Of a stretch of 64,000 nucleotides of DNA, positions 59,906-64,000 are shown in pieces (the first letter of the stretch is position 1; the number at the start of each line of letters is the position of its first letter). The notes beneath the pieces are model-generated. The model saw only the letters and a list, made by a program, of their open reading frames with translations, made no database searches and was not told the DNA's origin. The stretch is from the NCBI GenBank assembly GCA_021186555.1, contig JAJKFL010000006.1, positions 40,173,478 to 40,237,477 of the forward strand. Direction: 5' to 3'. The position numbers and the translations under genes were made by a program. The DNA comes from Reticulitermes speratus. Lineage: Eukaryota; Arthropoda; Insecta; Blattodea; Rhinotermitidae.

Positions 59906-60658
59906 ACGGCACGAACACCTGTGGCTCCTCAACTGGCATCTGGTAGCCCAACAAACGCTTTTTACCCACCAATTCTGGTATCATTCTGCCTCTTAATTCC
60001 ACCACTGGCTCTACACACACGTTTTGCCCCTTAAATCCGCTACTGGCAGTACCTTAACCCAAAAGGTCACACACTAGCAGCTTCACGTGACACACTTGTT
60101 CGTATACGCAGAGGTTCTGCGCCATAAACCTGTCACTGGCCATACAATTACTGCTAGCCTCCTAAATCCGCCATTACCACACACTTTTCTTCCCTTGCAG
60201 AGGCGCCCTAACAAGGTATTATCTCTGCCCACATTCACAGCGAGAAGAGCATCCTATCTGCAGGAAATGATGCACTTTACAAGGGGTCTGCAGCACTGTA
60301 TAGTAGTATTACATCCACAACGTCCCCGTTATTTTGCATGAAAACCTTCAGCGCGAGTCTCACAAATCTTACTGCCCTCCTACCTGTCACATGATTGCAG
60401 CTGCTACGTAAGCAGACCAATACTGGCACCTCCACCGCTCTGACGGCAGAAACACACACGCGCCCACGATTTCGCACACTCTCCCGACTTGTGACATCAG
60501 CCTAGGCTCGCTAACGTTACCTGCGCTTGAGGCTGGGGACTTCGTGGAATTAATTCTGTATACACGTTCTGTTATGCTCTGCCCCAAAACGAAGCAACAT
60601 ATGAAAACTCGCAACACAGTTTGTACAGTAATGAATCAAGCTCGATGAAGGAGAAGAA

Positions 60659-60755
60659 ATAATAATAATAATAATCATCCTGAACTGGCCAACCACGTAT
60701 TCTCACACGTAACTTGGTATAAACATAGTAGTAGTAGTCGTAGTAGTAGTAATAT
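60659..60755. repeat. AAT and AGT trinucleotide repeats
   Basis: AATAATAAT at 60659-60674 and AGTAGTAGT at 60727-60751, separated by about 50 bp of unique sequence, together resembling a retroelement 3' end. Confidence 0.7.
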
Positions 60756-60837
60756 AATAGTACACATTGATATTTACGATGACAATAAAACAGTTCGATA
60801 TTCCTATTTAAACTATGTTTTAAAGTGAGTGTAAAAA

Positions 60838-61105
60838 GGTAAAGCAATCCCATTACAGGCCTGGATAGGCTCTTCGGGCTCTAGCAGGTTGAGGCTCCCA
60901 GAATATTCTACACAATGGGTACATGAATGTGGTAAGTTTCTCAGCCCTACGCACCAACCGCCTCTACCCCCCAGGAAATATTCCTGCTACTCATTTCTGT
61001 TAGAGGCTGAGTCGACCCCAAGGGCATAGTGCGGCCGGAAGGATTGTATCAATGAAAAATTCCAATGACACTATCGTGGATCGAACCCGCAGTGCCTCAA
61101 CTTGT
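60838..61105 (-). repeat. SINE family B copy
   Basis: Aligns with 49014-49284: GGCCTGGATAGGCTC, GGTTGAGGCTCCCAGA, CCCCCCAGGAAATATTC and CTCATTTCTGTTA. The B-box word on minus is GGGTTCGATCC (61079-61089). Confidence 0.8.
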
Positions 61106-61185
61106 TTGTAGAAATTATAATTTTAACTTGAAAATTTTCGATTACTAAAGACCAGCGCCAAACGTAAATAATCATCGTTTTTGTA

Positions 61186-61243
61186 ACACTACTACTACTA
61201 CTACTACCTCTACCAATAATATAATAATAATAATAATAATAAT
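61186..61243. repeat. ACT and AAT microsatellites
   Basis: ACTACTACT at 61186-61207 followed by AATAATAAT at 61217-61242. Confidence 0.85.
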
Positions 61244-61864
61244 GACAGCAATAATCGGGAGATATTGTGTTGCTAATCTCCCCAAACTCTGCTGCTTACC
61301 TGACAAACACAAACTATCTTCCTCACGTAACACCACACCGCAGTTCACTGAAGCTCCCCTGCTGCTGGTCATGTGTTTTGGTACGGCGCACTGTAAACAT
61401 TTTGCTGACATCGCCAGCGCAGAAAGAGACAGAGTGATGCTGTTATACCATGCATAACAGAGACAGAGACACTTTCTGCTTACAAACTGTGTCAGGGTCC
61501 CAAAATATGCAAGTGATGTCACAAGGTGACGTCATAGACTATAACCGACCACCAATCCGTAGTGGATAATTATGTAATGCCTATTTCTGTTATATATGGG
61601 CGTAGAAATGTGAGCAGTGGCGGTTGCAGCAATGCGATGCATGTCTGTAACATACAGTGCCACAGGGACTGAAGTTCTTCTTTTAACGCCACGTAGTCTT
61701 ATTTAGACCACTGACCATCGTGCGGTAGAAACCTGTCATTGGTACATAGTCTAGTCAAATATAACCATTCCACTTTCCAAAGTAACTTCTGTATGCTAAC
61801 ACAACACACGTAAATCGTACTCATCGCGTATAATATGGGATGTTTCGTTGACTGATAAGCACCG

Positions 61865-62150
61865 ACCCGACGCTCTTTTCTTTCCAGTGGCTCGACAGCC
61901 CCCTGGGGGCCTAGGCCGCCTCATTTTTCGAGGCTTCACGATCACATTTTGTTTTAGACACAGCACACTCAGTAGGACTCCTCTGGACGAGGGACCAGCT
62001 CGTCGCAGAGACCTCTACCTGACAACACACAACACTCACAAGAACAGACATCCATGCCCCGGCGGGATTCGAACCCACAATCCCAATAAGCGAGGGGCCG
62101 CAGACCCACGCCTTAGACCGCACGGCCACTGGGATCGGCTAGCCCGACGC
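61865..62150 (-). repeat. tRNA-derived SINE (family C), near full length
   Basis: On the minus strand the head reads CAGTGGCCGTGCGGTCTAAG (A box region) and GGGTTCGAATCCCGCC (B box, 62060-62078). The body includes GAGCTGGTCCCTCGTCCAGA and ends at GGGGGCTGTCGAGCCACTGG. A truncated relative lies at 47738-47885. Confidence 0.88.
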
Positions 62151-62209
62151 TCTACTGACTTTTATTAGACTTTCTAAAGGTTATTATCACTGCGATCGTT
62201 AGTCTAGCT

Positions 62210-62632
62210 CAGCGGTTCCCAAACTTTTATGTGTGTGACCCTAAAGTAGCAAACGGTATGTGACCCGCGATCCTACCATGGAAACGGCAATAGTCTGTGA
62301 TATTTACTGTAAATGAACTAATACTAATGCCTTCTCTTGAACACTACATAACGTAGTATAGATTATAAACACAGATCCAATAATTACATTTTCTCGATCA
62401 TTCTGTTTGAATTTAGGTACAATTTAGATGGAAATTGAAGCACTAGATCGCACCGTGTGGAGAACTCGCTTTGGAAGAGGCTACGGACCTGTCGTAAGAC
62501 AGACTACAGAATGAGTGAACAAATTTTTATTTTTTTTATAATTATCCAGTTCTCCAAAAAACCCTCTCGCGAACCTACGTCAGACCCCCTGCGACCCTGA
62601 TTTGGGTCGCGACCCGAGGTTAGGAACCACTG
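62210..62632. mobile_element. hAT-type MITE with 8-bp TSD
   Basis: This 423-bp element has ends CAGCGGTTCCCAAAC and, inverse, CAGTGGTTCCTAACC. GTCTAGCT is repeated exactly at 62202-62209 and 62633-62640. Internal TGTGTGACCC and GGGTCGCGACCC words recall sub-terminal motifs of hAT MITEs. Non-coding; a different family from 2710-3038. Confidence 0.92.
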
Positions 62633-62824
62633 GTCTAGCTCCCGTTATCGACTGTTAAACCTCCCCGAGACGCGGCGTAAGACGCAAAGCTACCAGAGCG
62701 TCAGGCGTAGCGTTCGGCCGGTGCTTATCGGTCAAGCAGGAAAAAAAAACACCCTATACATACACCCTATAAAGAAGGATCAACCTGGATTGACACAAAA
62801 AACACCCCCCCCCCTACTCATATC

Positions 62825-63110
62825 CCGTTAAATGTACGTATTCACGGCCGAAAGGGACAGTGTTGTCCAGCCCACATGCAGGCATGGGCATTTGAAATAA
62901 AAATAATTCCCGTCATCAGCGTCTGCATTGGCATTTAAAGGCCGGATGACGAAGTCTAAAGGATATGAGCATGAATGGGCCTTAGAGTCAATCCGGCAGC
63001 TATCGAGATTAAAAAATCTCTGTTTTTTTTTGCCGGGAATCGAACCCCGATTTCTCCATCCCGAATATCGCAGTTTAGTGACCGTACTCACTGAGCTGTC
63101 GTTCATTCAG
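62825..63110 (-). repeat. tRNA-derived SINE (family D)
   Basis: On the minus strand an A-box-like GACAGCTCAGTGAGTACGG is followed by the B box GGGGTTCGATTCCCGGC (63032-63048). A 240-bp body rich in CGGATTGACTCTAAGGC and GTCATCCGGCC words follows. Boundaries are approximate. Confidence 0.75.
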
Positions 63111-63183
63111 TACAGGCATAAGGCGACACAGCAACTAATTACCTGCTGATCATGCTTCTCCAATTAGACACTGCCACTAGATC

Positions 63184-63425
63184 CAGCGACGTAGCTACGT
63201 TTTTTGACGCCCAGGACGAGGAATCACAATGACCTCCCCTAAGAGGACTTACGAACTCACAAAAATTCACGATCCAGTATTGAATTTCCTTTTCAAATTT
63301 TTTGAGCGCAAAAAATAAAATATTTTCATTTAAGATATTAATGTTTTCACCCATTTTGCCGCCTCTTGGACTATGTTTCCCGGGGTGGCCGTATAACTCG
63401 CCCCTCCCCCTATCTACGCCCTGAC
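63184..63425. mobile_element. CAGTGACGTAGC-type MITE (copy 3)
   Basis: Left end CAGCGACGTAGCTACG and inverted right end CAGGGCGTAGATAGGG. The interior repeats GACGCCCAGGACGAGG and CCCGGGGTGGCCGTATAACTC. Its right arm is included in the tandem duplication that follows. Confidence 0.7.
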
Positions 63426-63671
63426 CAGATCCCAATACGTGCTGAGAACCTATGGGGTGTTGTAAGTGGAATACATCTTCATTCAGACTGTTCCTGCACC
63501 CTGAAACTCTCTGTTTGGACTCTGCTTCCCGGGGTGGCCGTACAACTCAGCCCCCCCGGCCCACCTATCTACGCCCTGACCAGATCCCAAAACGTGCTGA
63601 GAACCTATGGGGTGTTGCAAGTGGAAAACATCTTCATTCAGACTGTTCCTGCACCCTGAAACACCTTGTTT
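63368..63671 (+). repeat. ~150-bp direct tandem duplication
   Basis: The unit GGACTATGTTTCCCGGGGTG ... CACCCTGAAAC (63368-63516) is repeated at 63517-63671 with about 95% identity apart from a G/C-rich length difference near 63550. It joins the MITE right arm to a TATGGGGTGTTG-containing sequence. Confidence 0.9.
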
Positions 63672-64000
63672 CGTGATTTCGAAAAGGAAAGTCCATGAGC
63701 GCTTCGTTGAGACCAATATCAATGCCACTGTAGTTGCGGAGAAAGGCTTGTGGTGACGCCACTGACGCAGTTATTGCATGCTAAGCTTTCACACCGGCCG
63801 GTAAGGCCTCCTAACGAGGTCAATCGCTAGCCCCAGATTCGCCTGTGTAGGTTAAAGTGTGTCTGTTCCTCTAGCCAAATATTGCTTCATTCAGGGATAT
63901 TACGTACGAAGCCCTTATTATAGATAGCGCATCCCCGCTGCTTATAAGATAGTTTATTGAGACCGGCTTCCTTGTACGAAAAGTACAGACACATAAAGCA
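63672..64000. other. no gene recognised
   Basis: The last 330 bp show no motif I can assign. Confidence 0.5.

Overview
This is eukaryotic nuclear DNA, almost certainly from an insect. It is AT-rich, contains spliced genes with GT-AG introns, and is packed with mariner, hAT, piggyBac, RTE-like non-LTR and tRNA-derived SINE copies. The mix resembles large-genome polyneopterans such as cockroaches or termites; that placement is inference, not something read directly from the sequence.

Layout. 1-8081: transposon debris: an RTE-type reverse transcriptase remnant, a decayed mariner with both ends, a hAT MITE with a perfect 8-bp target-site duplication, a Jockey/CR1-like LINE tail, a foldback, and a piggyBac-type element without transposase. 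8082-33627: a satellite array of ten recognisable units. Each has a ~520-bp conserved core (with two stem-loops), then 1.1-3.3 kb of almost G-free TTACATAC/TTAAATACTAAC sub-repeats and T-tracts, with a small GC-rich block ~330 bp before the next core. Consensus quality falls from about 24.9 kb. 33628-33727: a 100-N gap. 33728-47150: the 3' part of a protein kinase C-like gene on +, with a piggyBac relic in one intron and its last two exons present twice inside a segmental duplication (38327-40467 and 44656-47010). A lone, inverted, diverged copy of the satellite unit sits between them. 47150-55465: nested retroelements, SINEs, MITEs and an 86-bp palindrome. 55466-56218: an apparently intact intronless gene (250 aa, minus strand) of unrecognised function. 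56219-64000: minisatellites (34 bp x5; 35 bp x~25), SINEs, and a second hAT MITE with a perfect target-site duplication.

Only two host loci are supported: the PKC-like kinase (partial, with lesions) and the 250-aa protein. The most interesting signals are the satellite unit with a covarying hairpin and a dispersed relative, the duplicated kinase 3' cassettes with complementary defects, and several short insertions carrying a hammerhead-ribozyme-like core, one with a clean empty site in the paralogous copy.
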